A DNA stretch of 64,000 nt from Ceratodon purpureus (lineage: Eukaryota; Streptophyta; Bryopsida; Pseudoditrichales; Ditrichaceae): assembly GCA_014871385.1 (NCBI GenBank), contig CM026421.1, positions 21,442,865 to 21,506,864 on the forward strand, written 5' to 3'. The translations under genes were made by a program, and so were the position numbers. The number at the start of each line of letters is the position of its first letter. Position 1 is the stretch's first letter. The notes under the pieces were generated by a model that saw only the letters and a list, made by a program, of their open reading frames with translations, made no database searches and was not told the DNA's origin. Positions 18,101-29,039 of the stretch are shown here, piece by piece.

Positions 18101-18535
18101 AGAAACCAACCCCATTCTTTGTTTCCACAAATTGCTATTTACAATAGTTATGAAACCTTACGCCTCACAGAACTATCCTTTGTATCAACAAGCTTTGATT
18201 AATCCTCACAAACCGTCCTCATCAATGCTTTAAAAGTATGTAACATCGACATACCTTGTGGCTTACATAAATTTTATCTATACGAGCAGCATAACTGGTT
18301 TCTCGGTGTAGTGCTCCTTGTCGGCGCCTGCCCTGGCCGGGGCAACGAGTAAGGCTAGGCCCCGTCCTTGGTCTTGCTTTATTGTAGCCGTGCCCGCTCT
18401 CGACAAAGCGACCACAAGTGCAAAATGAAAACCTCCCAAAAGAAAACGGAATTACAACAAATTCGAAGCACCGACAGACGTAGAGTCGTGGAGAGGGGAA
18501 ACGGGACCGGATAACCAACGTTTATGAACACAGTA

Positions 18536-19209
18536 AGTCAGACCTCGATAAGTGTTAGGGGTTGGGAGCATACTTTTAGTTAACACTTAGACGCTAGTAA
18601 CACATAACACTTATAGAGGGTGATGCCGATGATTTGTAACACTTATAAAAAATAACACTTAGAAGAATATACTAAGAAATTTATTTTAACAATATATCAT
18701 CTATCCATGAATTTGCAATACAAATGAAAACTCTAACAACATATATTCTATGAATGAGTTCACAACACAAATAATAATTCTATAGCCTTCAGTCTCTTCT
18801 TATAAACCTGGCCGCCTTGCCTAGTTGCCTTTTATTTTTAAGTTTATAAACTTAAAAAAACACTTATCTTTTACTTTATGAGCTTAAAAATACATGATCT
18901 TTTAGTTTATGAACTTAAAAATACATCTACCTATCAGTTTGTTTCTAGAATGGACATCTAGAGTCACTTTGCAACTAGAAACTATTACTTTACCTCAAAA
19001 TTATCTCCCCGCAAGCGATGGCTCTTATGAAAAGCCTTTTTTTGGAAACTTATCACTTACCGAGGTAAAATTAACAAAGTCAGGAGCACGACATTGCGTA
19101 ACACCCAAGACATAACACTTGCTAGTCTTAATTTTAAGGGAGCGGAAATATCCATAACACATATAGAGTTTTAATACTTTACAAGGTAGCACTTATCGAG
19201 GTCTGACTG
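18536..19209. mobile_element. Pogo/Tigger-like MITE (674 bp) with TA target duplication
   Basis: The left end reads AGTCAGACCTCGATAAGTGT and the right end, reverse complemented, reads CAGTCAGACCTCGATAAGTG. TA flanks both sides (18534-18535 and 19210-19211). Ends of the form CAGTCxxACCTCGATAA with TA duplications are typical of pogo-type Tc1/mariner elements. The interior is AT-rich, repeats TAACACTTA words and has no transposase. Confidence 0.8.
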
Positions 19210-19254
19210 TAGATGAATACGTCAAGAAGATAGCAGCATTTGTGATACCTCAGT

Positions 19255-19385
19255 CACAGGACAAGTTTCGGTCCCAAGCTAGACAAGTTTCGGTCCCAAG
19301 CTGGACAAGTTTCGGTCCGAAACAAGAGAAGCTTCGGTCCCAAACCATTTAAGTTTGGGTTTCAAGTAGTACATGTTAGCCCAAA
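19255..19385 (+). repeat. 22-bp tandem repeat
   Basis: Three to four diverging copies of ACAAGTTTCGGTCCCAAGCT, the later ones degraded. Just right of the pogo-like MITE. No gene is associated. Confidence 0.75.
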
Positions 19386-19389
19386 ATAT

Positions 19390-21810
19390 TGATGAACTTG
19401 TAGTCCAAAGTTCTTATACTTTATGTTCACTTGGAGTGAGTTTATTTATATCTATGTTTAAAATCATTTGCTTTTACTTTCACTTGATTTTTTTTTCTAA
19501 TTTGTCTTTACTTTATTTTTTTCTAAATTAGCTTGTTTTTAATTGTAAGTCCAACATTGAGTTGTATTGTAATTCTGAAAGGGCCAACTGGATAATATTT
19601 TGCCTTAACTAACTTCAAATCGCCTTCTTTGATGCATTCACCCAAAAATTTTGAAAAATCATTTTTTAATAACCATAGGATCTTGGATTTCAGTTATATA
19701 AGATGATGTGATTTTAATGAAATTTGATTGTACTTATCAAAAGATATGACCATTAAAAGCTGGAAAAAAAACATTTGTAGAACATTGTCTAGCAATTTCA
19801 AATGACTTTGGTTGCCATTTGTGAATGTCTTTTGCTCTACAAATTTTGAATTATTAAAAATTCATATTTAAAGATTAAATTGATATGGTAGGAAAAAAAA
19901 ATTTAACTGAATTTTCATTCCTCAAATAATTATTATATAGAAGTAGGTCCTTGATTGAACAAAAGACTAAATTGTTGATATCTTGAAGACGAAGTTGAAA
20001 TATAATAATGTCAATGGTGAGATTATTCTAAAAATAAAACTTCATCCTATGCCTAAAAAGAATTTGAAATGATTGAATATTACATTAAATATTGAATCCT
20101 ATTGTTATAGAATAAATCAAAGCTTCACATGTAAACAAAAATATGTTATTTAGTGAAAAAAAACTAAAAATTTAATCTTCATTTTTTTGTACAAATTTTT
20201 TCCACCCACCAAATGAAAATTTTGGCTTTTGTGGTATAAGTTTTGCTTGCATTCCAAAATCCATTTTGTCCTCTAAGGGACAAGCCAAGGGGACCAATCT
20301 CTCTTACTTGCACAGTTACAAAGACATGTATAAATTGAAGCCAAAGCCTAAATGTCCATTACCATTCAATTCACTCCGAATAAAACATATATAAGTGTGT
20401 GTTTTTATTATCATTCCTATCTCAAGTTTTGGTCCTACTTTAAACTCTACGTATTCTCTACATTCTGAATATTTGATTTGTACAATTGCATTGTGACTAT
20501 GGAGATGGAACGAAAAAACCTTGAAAACAAATGCAACAAGTCCCAAAAATTCAATACTAACCTTCTTATTGAACTAACCTTTGATGAAGGTGTAGGTGTT
20601 CTATGCAGCAATGAAAGTCATGCCAACGTCAAATTTCAAAAATTATATGTTCCACCCTGTTCCAAAACTTTTTAGGGTCCTTATTTTTAAAATGTCTTTG
20701 ATGAAAAGTCTCCTACTAATGAAGAATTACAAGTTAGCAAAAACATTAATAGGATGAATGCATAAAACTCTTTTTTTTTTTAAATTTCAAAAATATTTAA
20801 CTAATTTATATCTCTAAGAGGAAGGTATCTAGGGTTGGAAATGGATATAAAAAGTCTCTAAGTAAAAGGACTTTAAAAGTGCCAAATCTCAAGAAAATAG
20901 GTACTTTGATGTTTCAATTAGTTAAAAAGAATTTTAAAATCTAAAAAAAATTTGGCCATTTTAAAAAATTTATGGAAATGGTCATTCACCAAGAAATTCA
21001 TGAAAATAACATTTTAAAATGCAAGCAAAAAGAGACTCACTTTGTAGACTTTTAAATAATACTAAATTAGTTATTTAAAAAATTCTTTGCACGGAAAGTT
21101 GTATTTCTATAGTTGAAAGTAATTTACAAAATTTTATGATGTAACTCTTCAAAAAAAGTATACCTCAATACTAAAAAACCTCCAAATTGTAATTTGTGAC
21201 ATTCAATCACTAATAGTTACTATTTAACCCTTGAGTGCTTGAGCAACAGGATCCTATCATTCTCCATTTGAGGTATGATTATTATAATCTTCCAAGCCAT
21301 CTAATTCTAAGTCCCATAAATCTATGAAACATATATTAATTAATGAGAAAGATTTATTGACAATGAGTTGTGATTTTTAAAATGTAATTTTTGTGATTCC
21401 AAAACAACATTTCCAAAATTGAATCACTAACTCAAGTGGATTTTCCTAAAATTTCAAAATTTCCAATATTTATAACATTGTAATGCAGCTTTAGAATGTA
21501 TGAAAGTTTGAAATGTGATTGGAAGTTGAAGGTGACAAAGAGAATGAAAGTGCAGTTAAATTTCACGACGGGTCACTCGACCCGGAGTTCTTCTTCTTCT
21601 TGCAGTTAAACCTGGATTTGAAAAAAGAATCATGTATTTTCTCCATAACAATGGAAAACATCACCGTGGTAAATGGTTGCAATTGGATCTTGCAAAGCGG
21701 ATTATTATTTTTCATTGGTGTAAAAATTCACTAATTTACAGTTTGCATAGTTGAGAAGGAAATGATGGCATCTCCCTGGTCAGTTGAAGGGAGCATGATG
21801 GCCATCATGT
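19390..21810. other. Intergenic, AT-rich
   Basis: No supported gene, RNA or clear transposon end. Small frames such as 20478-20675 and 21519-21734 lack recognisable domains and splice context. Confidence 0.5.
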
Positions 21811-21814
21811 GCAC

Positions 21815-22650
21815 ACAAGAAGCCAAGTGTTGGATATAGAAGGCAAGTGTTGGATATAGAAACCAAGTTTTGGAAGGAGAAGGTAAAAAAATAGATGCAG
21901 GAGTCAGGCACCATGTTCGTGATGAATAGATAGGTGTTGTTAGAGCTACTACAAGAGATGAAGCTGGCTTCAGACGATGATTGTGTGTGGCGGCTGCGCC
22001 TGACTCACGGCGACTCACTTCACTCCCATGTTCTAGCAACATGCGATGGTGAACATGGCGAGATCGGTCACCATGGATGCTCCTTCTCTGCAAAATTTCT
22101 TCCCAGCTCTTCGTCTCCGCACTCTGCCTTTGTATTGCTTCATCCTGCACTATGCCTTTATATTAGAGCTTTGTTTCTTAATTTTGGATTCTAGTTTCTT
22201 TATTTTAAAACCTAATTTCTACTTTTGGATTCTCAATCCTTTATAATTTAATCCATTTTTTGATTTAAAAGCCCATTTTTTCTAAATATAGAATTTTCCT
22301 AATTTTAGAGCCTATTTCCGCAATTTTGGATTCTACATTCTTTACTTTAGAGCCTATATTTATATTCTTGAATTCTATTCCTTTAAGTTGAAGACGATTT
22401 CTAATATTGGATTTTATTTTCCTCATCTTAGAGCTTTGTTTCTTAATTTTGGATTCTAGTTCCTTTATTTTAACTATCTTGAGATGCAATTTTTTTAAAT
22501 ATAGAGCTCATTTTCTTAATTTTGGATTTTGGTTCCCATATTCTAACTATCTTGAGAGGCCATTTTCTAAAATATAGAACTCCTTTTCTTAATTTTGGAT
22601 TCTAGTTTCTTAATTTCAGAGCCTATTTTTCTAATTTTAGGACCCATTTT
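21815..22650 (+). repeat. Dispersed repeat R1, copy B, with an inverted arm
   Basis: 21815-22000 matches the R1 core (GGATATAGAAACCAAGTTTT, GGCACCATGTTCGTGATGAA, GATTGTGTGTGGCGGCTGCG). From about 22155 to 22650 the sequence consists of R1 arm words in reverse complement (TTAATTTTGGATTCTAG, TTAGAGCC). In copies A and C the arm lies left of the core in direct orientation, so a full R1 element may be a core between long inverted arms. Confidence 0.75.
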
Positions 22651-22789
22651 TTCATAGAAGGATGTTATGAAAACCCATCGCCGTTCCTTGGCTTCTGGTG
22701 CGGCCACGTCGATGCGTTCCCAATGCGTTCCCAAGACGTTCCCAGATTTGAAATCCTAATCGTCTTCCGTTATTCGGCGGCATGAGAGT

Positions 22790-23272
22790 CGGGAGAAATC
22801 CGATCAGGCAGCTGCATTGGCGCTGAATAGCAATGGAGAGAGTAGGTCTCATGGGGAACAGTGGGACAGGCTGCTGGCTTGCCTTCGTGAGATTTCGTTT
22901 TTGTATTTTGCTGAGGATTTCGCGTTTGAGAAGGGGTCTACGTTCCAAGCCGCGTGTCCGTTTTCAACATTCCGCAAAACATGATGCTGCAGGAGAAATT
23001 GTCTCATTTCTTGGATCTTGTGGAGGTGCATTTGGTTAGGGAAATTTCAGCTCGGTTGGATTCGTTCTTTGAGACCCTAGGGCCTAGACCAGCTGGAAGA
23101 TCTTCATAGTTGTATTGTAGGCGCATGTGACCAGATTGGGGAGTTGCAGGGAACAGTACGGTTGCTGGATAGTGATATTGTGGAGTCTGCAAGACATCTG
23201 CAAGGCTTAGAAATGCGCTGAGATGATATGCTAGAATTACACCAGAAATTGAAGCGCTAACTTGTCAAAATC
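22790..23272 (+). pseudogene. VPS54: VPS54 (GARP complex subunit) relic, N-terminal region
   Basis: The plus strand encodes FLYFAEDFAFEKGSTFQAAC and then, in another frame, MLQEKLSHFLDLVEVHLVRE, ISARLDSFFETLG, QLEDLHSCIVGACDQIGELQ and ARHLQGLEMR. Order and content match the plant VPS54 N-terminal region that tethers endosome-derived vesicles at the trans-Golgi. A one-base loss near 22980 shifts the frame, and further shifts and a TGA at about 23219 break the rest. It is therefore a non-functional fragment. A second VPS54 piece lies at 23639-23745 on the opposite strand. Confidence 0.8.
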
Positions 23273-23638
23273 CGTCCCGAGAGCTTGAACTTCGAGCTCC
23301 TCGCCAACTCTGCAAAAACCATCTACACTCCGAGAGAACGCCCAAAACAATACAAAAGCGGCAAAATCTAATTAGTTTGTAATTAAACGTCGTGAATGGT
23401 TAAATCTTGAAACACATCAAACACTTGGGTAACTATGCTATACTACGGTTGCAATGCAGTCTTAAACAGCACCTGCATTGGAATGTTGGAAGCATTTGCT
23501 GTTTTCGTTACTCCTAAGTCATGCCCTTGTCATCTACTGAGTCCGTAAAAGGCTGTGAAATCTGCTATTATTCCCAAACACCTAATATACCACACAAGCA
23601 GGATGTGCAACTAGAGGTGAACCAAAGTAGATACTCAC

Positions 23639-23745
23639 CAGCAATTGTTGCAAATCATCAATAGCATCCAGAGTACCTGAGCAATCTCGAGTTGCTACAA
23701 GGTGCACAACCACACAACGAGGAATCCGATTGATCTCCGCAACGA
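23639..23745 (-). pseudogene. VPS54: VPS54 relic exon in inverted orientation
   Basis: The minus strand reads VHLVATRDCSGTLDAIDDLQ followed by QLL and a good donor GTGAGT at 23638. This is the VPS54 segment that normally follows the KLK region seen on the plus strand at 22790-23272. The exon itself is open, but it is inverted relative to its neighbour and no further exons were found. Confidence 0.6.
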
Positions 23746-23899
23746 AGTGTCACCCCTAGAAGAAAAAAAAAACAGCAGCTATCTAAGGTAGACGCACCTA
23801 AAGCCGACCAGTTAAGAGATTTCCCACTGATATTAGAGGTGTGTAAGTTGATGGAGATTTTTCCTTGAAGGGAAAATAGGTTTAAGGAGGAATGCAACT

Positions 23900-24920
23900 C
23901 TAAATTTCATATTTACTTCAATATTTAATTTACTATGAATTTTTAAAGCCATTTTTTGTGTAATTCGTATAACCGATATGTAGGCCCACCTAAAACCGAC
24001 CACCATGACACCAAAACTTGATCACTCTATTACTACCACAATATTCCCATATAATTCCCTTTCTACCAATCATGGTTCATACTTTCTTCTAGATTTGCCA
24101 AGATTTTAAATCTGAAAACTTGTCGGAATTGGAGAAGTAGTATTGATTGGTTATAGGGAACCGGTCAGGTATGGGTGTGTTTACCTTAACCGATACATAC
24201 TAAATTCCAGTCTCAAACTGAGGATCAATTAAATAAGACATGTTTACTTTCTCTATATAGCAATTTCAAGTCCATAATGACTACACTGACAACACATTTG
24301 TTTTTATTTTTATTTCATTTTGTAAGGATGTAGGCATCACTACCTGCCAACACAAATTCTCAGACTATGGTATGAACACCTAAAGGCGGCCCCCTCCCCA
24401 AAGGCGTTTCTAACAGATTCTTGTTCTACTGGAGATTTGATCACCCAATAATTATCCATAATGTATCCCATGCGTACATGGAGTAGTAGGTTCGACTATA
24501 GATAAATTTATATTGGTCGCTTCTAAAATTTGTAGTTATTATTGTAAGTGCTCATAAATATCTTAAAAATGGAGAAACTTTGTCTTTTCTTATTGTTAAT
24601 CACTGGAAAATAGTGAGACACTCATTCCACCACTCCAAGTATAGTGAATTCCTTAAAGGGAGGAAAATAGGTGTTCATATCATATACAAAAAATTCTAAA
24701 AAAGGAACTTAGATATTGTAGTGTGTGCCACATTTTGGGCTGGGGAAAAGACTATACAAGCTACAGTACATACAAGCTTGTGGATTTGGTGGAGTGTTGT
24801 AGCCGGATGGACTGTCTGTCCTAAAATGGATTTATGGCTCGAACATCCCATGTGATGATGTTAACTGGCATGTAGATCATGTAAACTTCAATATTGCGTA
24901 CTTATCCTATGTACTACTTC
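23900..24920. other. Intergenic, no gene seen
   Basis: AT-rich sequence without supported exons or repeat structure that I can see. Confidence 0.4.
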
Positions 24921-24924
24921 ACGC

Positions 24925-26440
24925 TTTCAAGTTGTATGGACCAAATCTAGTAGGTTCTAAAAGTTATTTCTCAACAAAATGTTCAACATAATGATTTTTT
25001 ACTCTTGGAATTTGGTTTCACAGATACCACGGACAAATTATCCAAAAAATGCCGAATCATGTAAATTTGCATGATTTTGTTCATCCATTTTCTTCTCTTC
25101 CACATGCACTTGATTCTATCAACATATTGATTGAGGGCGTAGAACTACGAGTCCCCTCGTTGGATTTCAAATGACTTCTAAGATGGGCCTTCAAGGGTGA
25201 AAAATTTCCATTAGCCTGGATTGGAAAAGGAAAAACTATAAACTTTAACCCCTAAATGCTCTTGAAAATTTCAGGCTCAAACTGCCATTTAATACCTCTT
25301 TGTAAAGCAAGCTAATTTTTTTCATTTCATAACATTCTTTTGCAATTTCAACCGTAGGATCTTATAATTAACTCATCAAAAAACTATTTCTCAAATTTTT
25401 AGAGTCAGAAACAAAACCAATTACAAGATCATGATGTTTAAACTTCCAAGACAAGTTTTTTCCAATCCTTCCAAAAACTAAAATCTTGTCTTCAACAAAT
25501 TTTCAGAAAATACGCTTTAGAATTTTAGAATAGGCAATTGCATATTATATTTAAAGAATGACTTGAGATTCTTCATAAAAATTTCAAAACATTAAACCTT
25601 GATTTTCATCTTCAAACCATAAATAATTAGAATAAGATGTAGAATACAGAGAAAAACACAAACTACTAATTATGTCCACATAAAAGTAGATATTGTCAAT
25701 CTCAACAGTGAAAATGAGGTTACAAGTAACCAAAAACTTTTCCAGTTTTTAAATTTGAAAAATTGCTAAAATTGAGTTCAAAATCGATAGTTGAAGTTAT
25801 TTTTGATGAAGAGTTGACCGAACTGCCCGCATAATATAACATCTTAAATCTCTTACCTCACTTACTGGATTGGCATGGCTCAAAGCTTCTTACGTGCATA
25901 TAAATCAGTAGAAAATGATGATATTTTAACTTCTTTTTTTTAAAAAAAATGAGTTTTTTTTTGCTGCCCGCGTTGAGATTTTGAACCTTCAAAAGTTCAA
26001 CCCTACATAACTTTTGCATTACATATTTGAATCTCATGAACAAAGCTTGACATGTACGTAATGACTGAAAATCTACATGCAAAATCTCAAACATTAGTAA
26101 TTATTTTTGACGCTGTAGCAGCCTGCCCAAAATAGGCTACGACCACATTTTGGTCGCCAGTGCATTTAGGGGTTAAATTTGCGCCAATAGTTGTTATATA
26201 TATTTGAGGGTGGCCCATGAGAATTTTGAACATTATGTGTCTTACCCCACTGTTTGGTTGCACGTACTTTTATAACCATGGTTCTGGGTACTCCATTAAG
26301 TGTGATTTCTTCATAGATATTTTTTACCACAAAACTGAATGAGGAGTTAAAAGTAATATTCTTGCCTACGATTTTTACTTCATATCCATCAAGGCTTCCA
26401 TCCACCAACGTGGTGGGGCTCCCCCACAAGAGGCTAGTTA
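24925..26440 (+). repeat. Duplicated segment R3, long copy
   Basis: Its two ends recur at 27963-28570: the left part with TTTCAAGTTGTATGGACCAA, and the right part with GAGGAGTTAAAAGTAATATT and CTTCCATCCACCAACG. In the second copy the interior is missing. The minus-strand frame 26166-26429 lies in the right part and has no recognised domain. Confidence 0.7.
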
Positions 26441-26561
26441 ATGATTGGGATTATCATTTACAATTTAAATAACAAAATCTAAAAACAATGTTTTATAAAG
26501 AGACAAATTATTACAATTACAAATTTTGGTTATTCTATTTTGGGTGTTCTAAAGTGGTTTA

Positions 26562-26725
26562 CACTAGTGCAAAATAGTGTTGAAACACTATGTTGAAACA
26601 CTGTTGTGGGTTGGGATAGTGTTTCAACCATGAGTGTTGAAACATAGTGTTTCAACAAGGTTGAAACACTATCACAACCCAAGATAGTGTTTCAACCTAG
26701 GATAGTGTTTCAACACTGTGCCAAT
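26562..26725. mobile_element. MITE R4 copy 1, CACTAGTGCAAAA end
   Basis: The left end CACTAGTGCAAAATAGTGTT is followed by many copies of GTTGAAACACTAT in both orientations, so the segment folds extensively. The right end is decayed. It shares motif and terminal word with 37070-37298. The CACTAGTG end suggests a non-autonomous CACTA relative. Confidence 0.65.
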
Positions 26726-27162
26726 CAAATATTCCTAGATATTGATTTTCGATATCATTGCACTACATAGATTGTTACAACAAGTACATATCACAAAATG
26801 AACAAATCCTTCACCTAGACCAAAGGTAAGTTAACCCATTCCCCCCATTCCCCCCTTCTCTCATTCTAGAAATATTCAAACTTGACTCCCTCCTGCTTCG
26901 ATGAAATTCAAGCTTAGAGAGCTCATTCCCACATAATTAATCCCTGCAAGAGTTTAAAAGAATATGTTTTTTGATTCAAGCCATCTTTCTGTACTTCAGG
27001 AACCTATTCTGTTCGAATGATGACTGGGAGGTGCAGCTCTCCACTTGAGACAATTTCATGGTTTTCAAAGTATCTTATTTTTTACTAATGCAGGATCAAG
27101 CAAGAAAATCTTGGTGTTTTTACAAAGAAGTTTGAATCTAAATGGTCAAGCTGGAGATTCAA

Positions 27163-27370
27163 GAAAAGTTGTGAACATCTTGAGAAATATACTCATAGTG
27201 AACATCTTGAGAAATATACTCATTGTGAACATCTTGAGTAATGTGCTCATTCTGAACATCTTTAATAATGTACTCAATGTTAACATCTTATGAAATGTAC
27301 TCCTGGTGAACATCTTGGGAAATGTACTCATAGTGCACTAATTCGGAATTGTACTCCCTGTGAACATAAC
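27163..27370 (+). repeat. 27-bp tandem repeat
   Basis: About seven to eight diverging units of GTGAACATCTTGAGAAATAT plus ACTCATA. Because the unit is a multiple of three, one frame reads VNILRNILI repeatedly. No start context or flanking domain supports a gene. Confidence 0.85.
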
Positions 27371-27962
27371 AGAGACTCCGAGATGTATATTCCATTACAT
27401 GTAGATTTCTCAGGATGTTTACAAAGTTCACACTTACAGAACAATGATTACCAATATATAATCATCGAATCACCTTCACCAAAATCATACTAGATGCTGA
27501 ATATTCTCAAATCCAGCATATCACTGTGGTTTTATTATTCCCTTCATGAATTACACACCCAGCGGGTTAAAATGGTTTAGGTTCTTAAAACCACTGCGGA
27601 ATGGTGCAATTCTGAATTGAACTTGTAGATTGGAAAAAGAGAAAATCAGCTCCTGAAGACACGAGTCAAAATCAATAGGGAAATCATCCCCATCAACATT
27701 AACCCTTCAAATTCGGAGCAGAACGTTCCGATGAGTGCAATTGGCTCGTACAATCTTTGAAATGAAAATAAGACATTGGTGCTGGTATCATCAGTTTATG
27801 CAGCACATCAAACCTCTGGAAGAACCTCTGTTGTCCACAACCAGCATACAGCAGAATTAGATGCACAATGCCAAACACCATCCACCACAAACTGATCAAC
27901 ATATATTCTGAAAGCAAGATAACGCAGTGCAAATAATCTGTACCTCTGTGCACCCCTTGATC

Positions 27963-28570
27963 CTTCTCGCTTTCAAGTTGTATGGACCAAATCCAGCTGG
28001 TTCTAAAACTTATTTGTCAACAAAATGTTTAATATAATGATTTTTCACTCCTGGAATCTGGTATCAGAGATACCACAGAGAAATCAATAAAAAAATTAGA
28101 TAATCATACAAATTTGTATGATTTCGTTTATCTATTTTCTTTACTTCTACATGCTCATATACCCAGTATTTTGAAATCAAAATTCATAAAATTGGTTGTA
28201 AACTGAAATGTGATTTTTTTAAATGCTTTTTGAAAATTTATGAATTGCAATCTTCATAAGAGACTTAGACCAAGATTCCAAGAGTTGGATTTTGTTTTCC
28301 AAAAAAAAAGAAAAAAAAAGATATATATAGAAGAAGAAGAAAAAAAGACGACAAAAGACAAAAAGAAAAAGAATCATATCTTCAAAGGCAGTCACTCTAA
28401 ATAAAGTGTGTGTTTATTTCATCAAGATATAAATTGAGAATAATTTTTACCACAGAACTAATTGAGGAGTTAAAAGAAATATACTTGCCTACGGTTTTTA
28501 CGTATTTGTCTACATATCCATGACCCTTCCATTCACCATTGTAGTGGGGTTTGCTCCAAAAGGCTAGTTT
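27963..28570 (+). repeat. Duplicated segment R3, short copy
   Basis: An internally deleted second copy of 24925-26440. It contains CTGGAATCTGGTATCAGAGA. The TGGTATCAGA word matches the usual initiator-Met primer-binding site of plant retrotransposons, but no LTR pair or polymerase frame is visible. The middle is a purine-rich stretch (28300-28375). Confidence 0.65.
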
Positions 28571-29039
28571 TATAATTTATTTAGAGACTAGGTGAAGTTT
28601 TAATCTATTAAAGGTCTTTGAGTGAATGCTTAATTTGTAAATATGTCAAACAATCACACCAATCATATCTAGTCAAAAATAAAAGATGTGTTTCTTTTAT
28701 CCAAATTCAATCAACTCACTAACCTTAAGTGAATGTTATTGTTAAAGTTAATCGAAAGTAAATCAATTCACTTAGATTACTTTAGTGCTATTGTGAAATT
28801 TAAGCTTAGTAATAAAAGTAAACTAAACACGTTTGTATTTATTGATTGAAACTCACAACGACATGAACTAGTATTTGAAAATTTCAAATATTCCTATATA
28901 AGATTGATATATTTTAGAATCCTTATAATTTGTATAGATTCCACTATTTCACACAAAGAGGCCCTCTAATCTAATATTCATTCTCAATTGCTTGGTAAAT
29001 TGAACGTGTGTTATTGTTTGATTAAGGAAAGCAAGAACA

